A stretch of 64,000 nucleotides of DNA from an uncultured Lachnospiraceae bacterium (GTDB lineage Bacteria > Bacillota > Clostridia > Lachnospirales > Lachnospiraceae): contig CANRIV010000010.1 in assembly GCA_947630805.1 (NCBI GenBank), positions 1 through 64,000 of the forward strand, read 5' to 3'. How positions within the stretch are numbered: the stretch's first letter is position 1; every line of letters begins with the position of its first letter. Positions 17,095 to 26,077 of this stretch are shown here, one piece after another. The notes below the pieces were generated by a model. It was not told where the DNA came from and did no database searches. It saw only the letters and a program-made list of their open reading frames with translations. Both the position numbers and the translations under genes were made by a program.

Positions 17095-18441
17095 TTAAAA
17101 TACAATATCAAATGTACTTCCCTTGCCTGCTTTGCTCTTTACCAGTATTGCTGCATTATGAAAAATTGCGCCATGCTTTACAATCGACAATCCCAATCCT
17201 GTACCGCCAATTTCCTTAGAATGACTTTTATCCACCCGGTAAAAACGTTCAAATATCCTATCTATATCTTCCCTAGGTATCCCTATTCCTGTGTCCGAAA
17301 CAGACAGCACAATTCCATTGTTGTTTTTTTTCACTGTAACTGTGACTTTTCCACCTTCTCTGTTGTATTTAATTCCATTGTCTATCAGGTTAAATATCAT
17401 TTCCTCAATAATCTGTTCCACGCCCGTAATGACTATATGACTTCCCCGTAAATCTAACTGGACATTTTTTTTCTTTGCTGCTGCCTCCAGATGGGACATA
17501 ACAGCTCTGCTGGTCTCATACAAATCAATCGGTTCCATGGTTACCATGACATCTTTCCCATCCAGCTGCGACAGCTTAATGATATCTCCGACCAGAATAA
17601 TCAACCGTTGCGATTCGTCATAAATTTTTCCCGCAAACCTTCTGATATCTTCCTCTTTTTCTACCATTCCATTTTTGATAATCTCTGCGAATCCGGAAAT
17701 AGACGTCAGCGGCGTCTTTAATTCATGAGAAACGTTTGCCGTAAAATCTCTGCGCATGTGATCCTGCCTCTCATGTTCTTCATTCAGTTTTTTCAAGTTT
17801 TCTTCAATCTGATTATTCTGCTGATGAATCCTTTCTACCAACGGTTTTATCTCTTCATATACAGAAGACTGATCCGGCGCGCTTAAATTGATTGCATTAA
17901 TTGGTCTTGTTATCGCACGGGATACCCGGTAAGAAAGATAAGTAACAAAAACAGCAGCCAAAATCATAACCGACAACATCGGCATGAAAGCGTGCAGCAT
18001 GATATTCCACATTGTTGAAGTGGTTTGCGAAATTCTAAGTACATTTCCATTGTCTAATAATACTGCTATATTGACAGCCTTTTGTGATATCGTATTGGAA
18101 TATCTTTCCGAATATCCCTCTCCGTTTTGTCTGGCTTCTATCACTTCTTTTCTTTTGTTATGATTTTCCATTTCTCTTGTATTATTCTGATTGTCATAAA
18201 GCACTGTGCCATCGCGACCAATCAATGTAACTCTATGTTCTGACTTTAACGATTTTAAATAAGCCGCACCATTCAGATTTACGCCATTGGCCGCAGCTGA
18301 CAATTCATTTCTTATTGATTCTATATTTTGCTTCGCATAACTTCTATATACGATTCCTGCAGTCAGAAAGGTGCTCAGCAATATCACAAGAATAGAAATA
18401 AAAAACATATTTACAAATATGCGTCTGCTCATTTTTTTCAT
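17095..18441 (-). CDS. phoR: Sensor histidine kinase, PhoR type
   Basis: A 448-residue membrane kinase. TM1 is about 8-30, an extracytoplasmic loop follows, TM2 about 140-162. The HisKA site SHELKTPLTSISGFAEI is near 225; the N box MIFNLIDNGIKYN, G1 DTGIGIP and G2 GGTGLGLSIVKH follow. The start ATG 18441 was chosen because GGGGAA lies just upstream, overlapping the end of the regulator gene; an in-frame TTG at 18471 looks spurious. Regulator stop and kinase start are a few bases apart (translational coupling). The assignment as phosphate sensor rests on the adjacent pst-phoU and Na/Pi genes. Confidence 0.88.
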   Translation of the reverse strand: MKKMSRRIFVNMFFISILVILLSTFLTAGIVYRSYAKQNIESIRNELSAAANGVNLNGAAYLKSLKSEHRVTLIGRDGTVLYDNQNNTREMENHNKRKEVIEARQNGEGYSERYSNTISQKAVNIAVLLDNGNVLRISQTTSTMWNIMLHAFMPMLSVMILAAVFVTYLSYRVSRAITRPINAINLSAPDQSSVYEEIKPLVERIHQQNNQIEENLKKLNEEHERQDHMRRDFTANVSHELKTPLTSISGFAEIIKNGMVEKEEDIRRFAGKIYDESQRLIILVGDIIKLSQLDGKDVMVTMEPIDLYETSRAVMSHLEAAAKKKNVQLDLRGSHIVITGVEQIIEEMIFNLIDNGIKYNREGGKVTVTVKKNNNGIVLSVSDTGIGIPREDIDRIFERFYRVDKSHSKEIGGTGLGLSIVKHGAIFHNAAILVKSKAGKGSTFDIVF

Positions 18442-18442
18442 A

Positions 18443-19117
18443 TTAGTGATTCCCCTGAATTTTGTAACCAACTCCCCGAATTGTTTTAATAATGCTTCCA
18501 GCTTCTTTCAATTTTTGCCGCAAAGTTCTGATATGTACATCGACTGTCCGGCTTTCTCCATCAAAGGAATATCCCCAGACTTTATTCAGGAGCTGATCTC
18601 TGGTAAGTACAATTCCCCTGTTTTTTAATAAAAGACACAACATTTCAAATTCTTTTAATGTCAGGACAACTTCTTCATCATTTACTCTTACAATATGCCT
18701 GGTTGGACATACATACAAATTATCAATCGTATATTCTGTCTCTGTATTGGTATATTCTGCTCTCCGTAACAATGCCTTTACTCGTGCTACCATCTCCATC
18801 ATACTAAACGGCTTTGAAATGTAATCATCCGCTCCACTTTCTAATCCTCTGATTTTATCATATTCGCTCGTTTTTGCTGTAGCCATAATAATCGGAAGTT
18901 TTTCTGTAAGAGGATTACTTCTTAATTTCTGCAGAATTTCAATTCCATTTTCCTCTGGAAGCATAACATCTAAAATCACAAGAGATGGGAGATTTTTTTT
19001 GATTTTATTCCAGAACTCTGAAGGTTTTTCGAATCCTTCTGCCTCAATTCCTGTGCTATTTAACGTGTACACTACTAATTCTCGTATATTACTGTCATCT
19101 TCTACAAAATAAATCAT
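18443..19117 (-). CDS. phoP: OmpR/PhoB-family response regulator, PhoP type
   Basis: A 224-residue regulator. The receiver domain (1-120) has the acidic pair VEDDSN and phospho-Asp in VILDVMLPEENG near residue 51, with the switch Lys in DYISKPFSMMEM. The winged-helix domain spans about 130-224 (RTVDVHIRTLRQKLKEAG). ATG start with AGGAGG. It precedes its kinase and follows phoU by about 150 bases, so it likely controls the pst operon at 19.3-23.3 kb and perhaps the Na/Pi gene. Confidence 0.9.
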   Translation of the reverse strand: MIYFVEDDSNIRELVVYTLNSTGIEAEGFEKPSEFWNKIKKNLPSLVILDVMLPEENGIEILQKLRSNPLTEKLPIIMATAKTSEYDKIRGLESGADDYISKPFSMMEMVARVKALLRRAEYTNTETEYTIDNLYVCPTRHIVRVNDEEVVLTLKEFEMLCLLLKNRGIVLTRDQLLNKVWGYSFDGESRTVDVHIRTLRQKLKEAGSIIKTIRGVGYKIQGNH

Positions 19118-19268
19118 AAAACGCCTCCTTCTCCGCGATGATTCTTCCTATTTTTTCTAAAATTAATTTACCCCTGCCATGTAAATCCTATGTAAAACGA
19201 ACGTAAAAAGAATGTAAAATTTATTCCTTATAAGTGTTCTTCAGCTCATTTCCTTCTTTTGATCATTA

Positions 19269-19916
19269 TTATTTGTCTACATGTGCTCCCAAAATGGAAT
19301 ATTCTACCCATCCGGCAATATTCGTAGCGTGATCTCCAATCCGTTCCAAATATTTTGCTATCATTAAAATATCAATAAATTCTTCACCGTCATCTGTCCC
19401 TTGGGCAATCATATGAATTGATTTTCTTTTAATATCATCAAAATAATTATCCACAATATCATCTGAGAGGATAACACTTTTTGCCATATCTAAATCATGA
19501 TTTACAAAAGAATCAATACTTTTCGTAACCATTAATATCACTTCATTTGCCATATCGTTCAAGTGAAGCACATATTTCATTGTGCTGTCTGTAATATATC
19601 CGGCAAGTTCTACAATATCTGCAGCCTGATCTCCGATACGTTCCATATCAGATATCATTTTCAGTGCAGAGGAGATCGTTCTTAAATCTTTTGCTACCGG
19701 TTGCTGACGAAGCAGCAGTTTCATGCAGATTCCTTCAATTTCTCTTTCCTTTCTATCAATTTCGGAATCTGTCTCAAACACTTCCTGTTTTAAATCTTCA
19801 TCCTCGCCATCCATTGTAAGCTTAATTGCCGCTGCGATTGCCTGCTCACAGAGTTTTCCCATTTTTATCATCTGCTCATTTAAATTATCCAACTGCTGAT
19901 TAAATTTATTTCTCAT
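19269..19916 (-). CDS. phoU: Phosphate-specific transport accessory protein PhoU
   Basis: A 215-residue all-helical protein that links the Pst transporter to the PhoR kinase and dampens phosphate uptake. The two repeated metal-site motifs are visible: DMERIGDQAADIVELAG near 85 and YLERIGDHATNIAGW near 190. ATG 19916 is the conserved start (MRNKFNQQLDNLNEQM); the open frame extends upstream into pstB but that part does not resemble PhoU. It starts 4 bases after the pstB stop, so it is cotranscribed and probably coupled. Confidence 0.95.
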   Translation of the reverse strand: MRNKFNQQLDNLNEQMIKMGKLCEQAIAAAIKLTMDGEDEDLKQEVFETDSEIDRKEREIEGICMKLLLRQQPVAKDLRTISSALKMISDMERIGDQAADIVELAGYITDSTMKYVLHLNDMANEVILMVTKSIDSFVNHDLDMAKSVILSDDIVDNYFDDIKRKSIHMIAQGTDDGEEFIDILMIAKYLERIGDHATNIAGWVEYSILGAHVDK

Positions 19917-19920
19917 ATTA

Positions 19921-20670
19921 TCATCCAAACCTTCCTGTAATATAATCTTCTGTTCTCTTATCCTTTGGCATTGAAAACAAGTCCTCTGTCTCTCCAAATT
20001 CTATTACTTCTCCCAACAGAAAAAACGCTGTCTTATCAGAAATTCTTGCCGCCTGCTGCATATTATGTGTTACCATGATTACTGTATAATCTTTTTTCAG
20101 TTCGGTTGCCAAATCTTCAATTTTAGAAGTCGATATCGGATCCAAAGCAGATGTCGGTTCATCCATTAATAAGACTTCCGGATTTACTGCCAATGCTCTG
20201 GCAATACAAAGTCTCTGCTGCTGTCCGCCGGACATTGCCAGTGCACTCTTCTTTAGGGAATCCTTTGTCTCTTCCCAGATTGCTGCCTGTTTTAATGTTT
20301 TCTCCACAATTTCATCCAATTTGCTTCTAGAATGGATTCCATGTGTTCTTGGACCATAAGCAATATTGTCATAAATACTCATTGGAAACAGATTCGGTTT
20401 TTGAAAAACCATTCCCACACGTTTTCTCAAGTGGTTGACGTCCATATCCTTGTAGATATCAACTCCATCCAGAGATATGCTCCCCTCAATTTTGCACTCA
20501 GGAATTAAATCATTCATTCTGTTCAAAGATTTCAGAACGGTAGATTTCCCACAACCGGAAGGACCGATAAATGCTGTTATCTCATTGGGTGGGATACATA
20601 AATTTACATTTTTTATTGCATGAAAATCTCCATAATGAAGTTCCATGTTCTGTATATCAAATTTTCCCAT
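19921..20670 (-). CDS. pstB: Phosphate ABC transporter ATPase PstB
   Basis: A 249-residue ATPase. Walker [10 protein letters not shown] near 33, Q-loop in [19 protein letters not shown], signature MSGGQQQRL near 147, Walker [14 protein letters not shown]-loop MVTHNMQQA. The [12 protein letters not shown] stretch is characteristic of PstB. The ATG directly follows the pstA stop, so pstA and pstB are coupled. Confidence 0.97.
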   Translation of the reverse strand: MGKFDIQNMELHYGDFHAIKNVNLCIPPNEITAFIGPSGCGKSTVLKSLNRMNDLIPECKIEGSISLDGVDIYKDMDVNHLRKRVGMVFQKPNLFPMSIYDNIAYGPRTHGIHSRSKLDEIVEKTLKQAAIWEETKDSLKKSALAMSGGQQQRLCIARALAVNPEVLLMDEPTSALDPISTSKIEDLATELKKDYTVIMVTHNMQQAARISDKTAFFLLGEVIEFGETEDLFSMPKDKRTEDYITGRFG

Positions 20671-21522
20671 TTAATTTTCCTTTCCTACTTTTTTTGCCGC
20701 CATACCCGACAACCAGTTAATTATCAGTACAATGACAAGCAATATCACTGCCGTGGCATATGCCTGATGGGTATATAATCCCTCAGACAACAGGCAATAC
20801 ATATGCACTGCCAGAGTTCTGGTGGAATCAAATAATCCCTTTGGTACTGCCGCAACAGAGCCTGCCGTAAAAATTAATGCTGCACTTTCTCCCACAATCC
20901 TGCCAATAGAAAGAATGACACCTGCCAGAATCCCGGGAACTGCTGCAGGAAGTACAATGATAAAAATTGTCCGAAGTTTTCCGGCTCCTAATCCGTAACT
21001 TCCTTCCCGGAATGTATCTGGCACAGAAATCAGCGCCTCTTCTGTTGTCCGGATAATTGTCGGTAATACCATCATTGCAAGTGTCAATATTCCGGCCAGA
21101 AGGGAATATCCCCAATGAAATGTCAATACAAATGCAAGAAATCCAAAGAGTCCGAATACAATCGAAGGAATTCCTGCCAGAGTTTCTGTGGTTACCCGAA
21201 TTACTTTGACGAGTTTCGAGCCCCTTTTCGCATACTCCACCAGATAAATTGCCGCTGCAATTCCTACAGGCACTGCAATCAATAGAGTAAGAAAAACAAC
21301 AATAATTGTATTAATGATTGCTGGCAGCATAGAAACATTATCAGCATTGTAAGTCCATTCAAATAACTGTCCATTGATATAAGGAATCCCATTCATTAAA
21401 ATATATATTATCAAATACAACATAGAAGAAACTGTAAACAATGCAGACAGCATAATCAGCAAAAAGCATATGAAGGATCCGGGTTTTCTGCAATATTCTT
21501 TGACTTTTCTTATTCCGTTCAA
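20671..21522 (-). CDS. pstA: Phosphate ABC transporter permease PstA
   Basis: A 283-residue inner-membrane permease with six hydrophobic helices. The EAA-like loop reads REGSYGLGAGKLRTIFIIVLP near 185-205, where it docks on PstB. The start is a TTG supported by AGGAGG 7 bases upstream, located in the 3' end of pstC. The order pstS-C-A-B-phoU is the standard one. Confidence 0.95.
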   Translation of the reverse strand: MNGIRKVKEYCRKPGSFICFLLIMLSALFTVSSMLYLIIYILMNGIPYINGQLFEWTYNADNVSMLPAIINTIIVVFLTLLIAVPVGIAAAIYLVEYAKRGSKLVKVIRVTTETLAGIPSIVFGLFGFLAFVLTFHWGYSLLAGILTLAMMVLPTIIRTTEEALISVPDTFREGSYGLGAGKLRTIFIIVLPAAVPGILAGVILSIGRIVGESAALIFTAGSVAAVPKGLFDSTRTLAVHMYCLLSEGLYTHQAYATAVILLVIVLIINWLSGMAAKKVGKEN

Positions 21523-21524
21523 CG

Positions 21525-22379
21525 CTATGCCTCCTTCTTTTTATTCAGTATTGAAAAACAAACATTTATCAGTAAGACAAAAACAAACAGCACAACAGCC
21601 GTAGCAATCAGGCAACGCCTGTGCAGACCTGTAGCATATGCCATTTCCAACACAATATTTGAAGTCAACGTACGTGTTCCGCTTAAAATATTTTCAGGAA
21701 TAACCGGCTGGTTTCCCGCTACCATTACCACTGCCATAGTTTCTCCGATAGCCCTCCCCATTCCTAAAATAATTCCTGCCAGAACACCAGATTTTGCTGC
21801 CGGAATGATTGTCTTAAAAATACTTCTTTCTTTTGTGGCGCCCAGTGCCAAGGCTCCTTCAAAATAACTTTGGGGGACAGCACGAATTGCAGATTCTGCG
21901 GTATTTATTATTGTAGGAAGAATCATCATCCCAAGAAGAATTGACGCTGCCAGAATTCCTTTTCCACTGCTGCCAAACATATCTGAAATGGCAGGAATAA
22001 TTACTACAAGACCAAAGAATCCATAAATAATTGAAGGAATTCCTGCCATCAGGTTTACCATAGGTTTCATCACTGCATATAATTTTTTAGGGCAATATTT
22101 TGCCAGAAATACCGCCATAAGGAGTCCGATAGGTACTCCAACAATCATAGCGCCTGCTGTCACGTAAATACTTCCTATAATCATAGGACCAATTCCATAA
22201 ATATCCTGGTTAGGTCTCCATACTGTTCCGAAAAGAAATTTTATCGGCCCGATTTCTCTGATTGCAGGTACTCCGTTTGCAAACATAAACAGACAAATCA
22301 TTATCACAGATGCAATCGAAATACATGCGCATATCAGAAATATTGCTTTCATGAAAACTTCTTTTATTGTTTTATCCAA
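21525..22379 (-). CDS. pstC: Phosphate ABC transporter permease PstC
   Basis: A 284-residue permease with six membrane helices. The ATPase-contact loop is FEGALALGATKERSIFKTII near 185-205; GMGRAIGETMAVVMVAGN is a strong PstC signature. TTG start with AAAGGAGTG 7-8 bases upstream. It is 77 bases from the pstS stop, the longest gap in this operon, and that gap contains a hairpin. Confidence 0.95.
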   Translation of the reverse strand: MDKTIKEVFMKAIFLICACISIASVIMICLFMFANGVPAIREIGPIKFLFGTVWRPNQDIYGIGPMIIGSIYVTAGAMIVGVPIGLLMAVFLAKYCPKKLYAVMKPMVNLMAGIPSIIYGFFGLVVIIPAISDMFGSSGKGILAASILLGMMILPTIINTAESAIRAVPQSYFEGALALGATKERSIFKTIIPAAKSGVLAGIILGMGRAIGETMAVVMVAGNQPVIPENILSGTRTLTSNIVLEMAYATGLHRRCLIATAVVLFVFVLLINVCFSILNKKKEA

Positions 22380-22411
22380 CGGTTTTCACTCCTTTATTTT
22401 CTCAATAAGGA

Positions 22412-22453
22412 AAAGGAAGGGCTACCGCAGACAGCGTGTAACCCCCTCTTTCT
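22412..22453 (-). terminator. pstS-pstC intercistronic hairpin (partial terminator or mRNA stabiliser)
   Basis: On the minus strand a G-rich arm and a C/T-rich arm with several G-U pairs flank a 12-base loop, beginning right at the pstS stop. In many ABC operons such a hairpin sets the binding protein above the permeases. The role here is inferred. Confidence 0.45.
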
Positions 22454-22456
22454 TTT

Positions 22457-23338
22457 TTACTTTTCAATATCTTCCCAGTTTACTGTGTCGCCTATATAGA
22501 TATTCTTTATCTGTTCACTTGTCATTTCTGAAATCTGATTTTCTTTGTTGACAATGACCGCAATACCATCTAAGGCAATCTGTTTTGCCGTAAGCTTTGC
22601 TGCTTCCTCATCTTTTAATTCTCTGGAAGACATTCCAATTTCTACTGCCCCTTCTATCGCTGACTGGATTCCCGCAGAGGATCCTGATTCCTGAATTTCA
22701 ATTACCACATTCGGATTTTGTTTCTTATATTCATCCGCCAGCACATTCATAAGAGGAGCTACAGAAGTAGATCCTGCCAAGGTAATTTTTCCCTTTTTTC
22801 CGCTGCCGGAATAAGATCCTTCCGGTGTCAAGTCAATGTATCCTTCTTGAGCAACAATTTCCTGTCCCTGCTCACTCATAATATAGCTGATAAAGTCCTG
22901 ATCTAATTCTGTCAGTTCGCCTTCCTTATAAGCAATATTAAACGGTCTTGACACTTTATATGTATTATTTTTTACGTTTTCTGCCGTTGCCTCAACGCCG
23001 TCTACCTTTACTGCTTTTACATCTTCCGAGAGAGAGCCCAAGGATACATAACCGATTGCGCTTTTATTCTGTGCTACTGTCTGAAGCATTACCGATGTGC
23101 TGTTTGTAATTTCAGCAGTCTGTATGGTAATATCATTTTCCTGATCATCCACTACACCCATCAGCTCCGCAAAAGCACTCCGGGTCCCTGACCCGTCTTC
23201 TCTGGAAATAACAGATATCGCCCCGGAAACTTCTTTACTATCTTGTGCGCTTTCCGTATCTGAGTTGCTGCTGCATCCGGTAAATGCAAGGGTTGTAAGA
23301 ACTATAGCGGCAGTTACTGCCAATAATTTTTTTCTCAT
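22457..23338 (-). CDS. pstS: Phosphate-binding lipoprotein PstS, circularly permuted
   Basis: A 293-residue lipoprotein: signal peptide, then lipobox AFTGC with Cys22. The order of PstS segments is reversed. Residues about 40-175 match the second part of a normal PstS (SREDGSGTR at 45-53, AIGYVSLGSL at 94-103). Residues about 183-293 match the first part (AGSTSVAPLM at 188-197, SSAGIQSAIEG, SSRELKDEE, and IYIGDTVNWEDI at the very end). Normal PstS begins with the GSTSV-type site and reaches SREDGSGT in the middle. Both phosphate-contact loops are present, so a working binding protein is likely. ATG 23338 was chosen for its RBS (GGAG) and signal peptide; the frame extends upstream without support. 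First gene of pstSCAB-phoU. Confidence 0.93.
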   Translation of the reverse strand: MRKKLLAVTAAIVLTTLAFTGCSSNSDTESAQDSKEVSGAISVISREDGSGTRSAFAELMGVVDDQENDITIQTAEITNSTSVMLQTVAQNKSAIGYVSLGSLSEDVKAVKVDGVEATAENVKNNTYKVSRPFNIAYKEGELTELDQDFISYIMSEQGQEIVAQEGYIDLTPEGSYSGSGKKGKITLAGSTSVAPLMNVLADEYKKQNPNVVIEIQESGSSAGIQSAIEGAVEIGMSSRELKDEEAAKLTAKQIALDGIAVIVNKENQISEMTSEQIKNIYIGDTVNWEDIEK

Positions 23339-23502
23339 ATTGCTTTCTCCTTTTTTCATGTACATTATTCTTTTTTTGATGGATATATCATCCAATCATG
23401 CCTTGATTCTAAAAAACTTATGTTAAATTCAATATCTTACTTTTTTTAAATCTATATTAAATTTTTTATAAAATTAAAATCCTAAAGAATTTTTTACAAC
23501 AT

Positions 23503-23540
23503 AAAAAACAGCTGTGGATATTGTTCCACAACTGTTTTTT
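23503..23540 (-). terminator. Terminator between acyltransferase and pstS
   Basis: Arms 23503-23518 and 23525-23540 pair with one mismatch, with A/T runs on both flanks. It likely ends the upstream minus-strand acyltransferase transcript. The rest of the 281-base gap is very A/T rich and presumably holds the pst promoter, which I could not define. Confidence 0.68.
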
Positions 23541-23619
23541 TAATTTATCATTATTATTTCTGTCAATCAGAAAACCATATCAAGATATCACTTCAAAATT
23601 TTTTATTCGTATGCTTTCA

Positions 23620-24717
23620 TTAATCAAACTTGGAAAGAAAAACAATCTGCCTGCCGAAAAATGTCCCTGCTTTTTCATAAATCCAATCACATACCCTATG
23701 GCTCAATCTCTGGATTGTGTTTTTATAAATAAATGCTCCCAAAACACTGACAAGGAATAACAGACAGGTCATCAGTAAAACTGCCATCAGCACATTACCA
23801 CCGGCATATCTTTGGTAAAGAAATGTAAATATACCGGGCGCCACAAGCGTTTTTCCCAACTCATTCCAGTGTATGATATAAATAAGCATTGACATACTGG
23901 AAATATAATTTATGACGCCACTAATATGCTTCCATTTTTCTGCAAGATGAAACAGGGAAAGAACGCCAAGAAAAATAAATGGATTAATAATATCATTGAA
24001 TCTGTCACTGAAATGTTCAAATGTCCCATTTCCCATAAAAATACCATGGATTACAACAATCATAACTGTCATGCTGAGGGTGGAAGCCAATAAGAGAATA
24101 ACATTCCACCGCACAGACTGCACAAGTTTTTTTAAATATAATTTAACATACGCAATAAAGAAATAAATACAGATAAAACCTATCAGTTTATTGTAATAAA
24201 TTCCTACGGGATATAAGATAGCCACCGCACAATATAAGACAAGCAATATGTCCACCACCAGCAGCTGCTCTTTTTTTAATCGGTAAACGATAATATTTAA
24301 CAGCGGATGTATCATAAAAAATAAAATATAGCATCCGATATACCAATTATACCCGAATATTAATGGAAAAAATTGTTTCAGTATTTCTGCCGGGGAAATC
24401 GAATATCCGCACAATAAAAATATTACAAGATAAATAATAGAAACCAGAGAACAATCTACTGCCAGGGAAACAATTTTACGAAAAGATACCTTTTTATCAT
24501 TTACCAGAAACCAGGCTGAACTGATTAAAAAAACAACATTTCCAATAGTGCCTGCATACTGCATAAATGCCCTGATAAAACTTTGAAAGCCAAAACTATA
24601 AGAGTTTGTCACATTCGTTACCTGACCAAGCCAGTTGGCATGATGAGACACAATACAAATAATTGCAAAAATCTTCAATAATTCGATTCCTGAATTTCTA
24701 TTCTTTATTCTTTCCAT
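23620..24717 (-). CDS. Membrane acyltransferase (acyltransferase 3/OafA-like)
   Basis: A 365-residue protein with about ten membrane helices. N-terminal SGIELLKIFAIICIVSHHAN contains the conserved RxxDxLR-like entry and the catalytic-type His in TM1; these proteins transfer acetyl or other acyl groups to surface sugars or lipids. ATG start with GAGGAC upstream. It stands alone, divergent from the small XRE gene; no polysaccharide cluster is beside it, so the acceptor is unknown. Confidence 0.82.
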   Translation of the reverse strand: MERIKNRNSGIELLKIFAIICIVSHHANWLGQVTNVTNSYSFGFQSFIRAFMQYAGTIGNVVFLISSAWFLVNDKKVSFRKIVSLAVDCSLVSIIYLVIFLLCGYSISPAEILKQFFPLIFGYNWYIGCYILFFMIHPLLNIIVYRLKKEQLLVVDILLVLYCAVAILYPVGIYYNKLIGFICIYFFIAYVKLYLKKLVQSVRWNVILLLASTLSMTVMIVVIHGIFMGNGTFEHFSDRFNDIINPFIFLGVLSLFHLAEKWKHISGVINYISSMSMLIYIIHWNELGKTLVAPGIFTFLYQRYAGGNVLMAVLLMTCLLFLVSVLGAFIYKNTIQRLSHRVCDWIYEKAGTFFGRQIVFLSKFD

Positions 24718-24865
24718 TTTTAGTCCTCATAATATACCGTATTTTTATTATTTTAACTTCTGTATCTCATGTATGCATTACATAATGTATAAATTATATT
24801 ATGCGCAAGTCAATTATGCAAGCATGAGTTTTAAGATATAATATGATATGTAGAAAGGATTTTTT

Positions 24866-25063
24866 ATGGTACGTTTACGGATTTTAGAAATATTAAAAGA
24901 ACAAAATCACACAAAATATTGGTTATACAAACAGCTTGATTTAAGTTATCAGAATTTTAATCGTATGGTTATGAATCAGACTTCTTCTATCCATTTTGAA
25001 AATCTGGATAAGTTGAGCAAAATATTGAATTGCCCCGTCGGAGATTTATTTGAAAAAAAGTAA
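24866..25063 (+). CDS. Small XRE-family DNA-binding protein
   Basis: 65 residues: only a Cro/CI-type helix-turn-helix (NHTKYWLYKQLDLSYQNFNR; FENLDKLSKILNCPVGDLF). ATG start with GAAAGGA upstream and a TATAAT at about 24837-24842. The upstream region has short A/T-rich dyads (for example CATTA-CA-TAATG) that could be self-operators. It is divergent from the acyltransferase gene and might regulate it. Confidence 0.8.
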   Translation: MVRLRILEILKEQNHTKYWLYKQLDLSYQNFNRMVMNQTSSIHFENLDKLSKILNCPVGDLFEKK

Positions 25064-25106
25064 AACCTGTATTTCATGCAAAATACTGCATAGAAATACA
25101 GGTTTT
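25062..25106. terminator. Bidirectional terminator
   Basis: 14-bp perfect stem 25062-25075/25093-25106, overlapping the XRE stop codon; T tracts on both strands. It serves the XRE gene and the convergent LRR gene. Confidence 0.85.
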
Positions 25107-25134
25107 ATTTTATTGTTTTATGTTATTTTTATCA

Positions 25135-26076
25135 TCACTGGCGAATCAGTTCGTACTCTCCTTCTGGAGGATACTGTTGAAAATACCGCTCTACCTGAGA
25201 CCCGGACTTATAATAAATTTTCATACCGTTCAGTCCTTCTTCCGTATCCAGTATTCCTTCCTGAATATTCGCTATGCTGTCCGGAAAATATATTTCTTTA
25301 ATGCTACTGTCTCCAAATGCCCATTTTCCGATTTCTTCGATTCCCTGTTCCAAAACAACCGTATGAACTGTGGAAAAGGAAAATGCACCGGTGTCAATTT
25401 TTTTCACTGTGGCAGGAATCGTTATTTTCTGTGTTCCAACAGCTCTGCCATAATCGGCTGACATTGCATTTTCCGCAATTTCTTCCACTTCCGGTGGAAG
25501 AGTAATCTCTTTTGCATTTCCATTGTATGCCAGTAATACGCCGTTTCCATCTATAGCAAAACCATTTTCATCAAACATTCCGGATTTCTCATAATACTCA
25601 TTCGTGGAGCAGTTATCTTCCACCTGGTCGGCGGCTTCCATATCATTATCAAAATAATAAATTTTCCGATCTTTTTCTTTAATATAAAAATACTTTCTAA
25701 ACTCATAGAGAGATGGATCTCCCTCTATGGCATCCTGAAACAATTTTTCTTCATCTACATAATTCATAGAGTAGATTTTATTATCCATCCTCAAAACATG
25801 ATTGCCGATTTCATAAGTACCCTCTTTTATCTTTTTTCCTGAAACATCCTCCTCTTTGTAGGTACCTTTCTTTGTAACTGTCACTACCGTAATAGTATCG
25901 ACATCTACTTTATACCATTTTCCCTCTAAAGAAATTGTCTTATATGCGCCTTTGTCTGTAAACGCATCTCTACGTCTGCACTTAACATAAGTAAACATAG
26001 AGAGTATTAATAAAATTAACAGCGCATCTCGTATCAATATTTTTTTAATGGATAGTTTTCTTTTTGTTTCACTCAT
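25135..26076 (-). CDS. Membrane-anchored leucine-rich-repeat protein (BspA-like)
   Basis: 313 residues. A single N-terminal membrane segment (about 12-28) is followed by a Lys/Glu-rich extracellular part. Residues about 185-300 hold LRR_5-type repeats: EITLPPEVEEIAENAM, KITIPATVKKIDTGAF, VVLEQGIEEIGKWAF, EIYFPDSIANIQ. Such proteins bind surfaces or ligands. The start lies 1 base after the stop of the metallophosphoesterase gene, so the two form an operon of surface proteins. Function beyond display is not known. Confidence 0.8.
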   Translation of the reverse strand: MSETKRKLSIKKILIRDALLILLILSMFTYVKCRRRDAFTDKGAYKTISLEGKWYKVDVDTITVVTVTKKGTYKEEDVSGKKIKEGTYEIGNHVLRMDNKIYSMNYVDEEKLFQDAIEGDPSLYEFRKYFYIKEKDRKIYYFDNDMEAADQVEDNCSTNEYYEKSGMFDENGFAIDGNGVLLAYNGNAKEITLPPEVEEIAENAMSADYGRAVGTQKITIPATVKKIDTGAFSFSTVHTVVLEQGIEEIGKWAFGDSSIKEIYFPDSIANIQEGILDTEEGLNGMKIYYKSGSQVERYFQQYPPEGEYELIRQ

Positions 26077-26077
26077 T

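Noticed and set aside
23339..23502. PhoP boxes before pstS
   Set aside because: TTTAACA-like words occur once in a very A/T-rich region, but no convincing set of spaced direct repeats or well-spaced promoter could be defined by eye.
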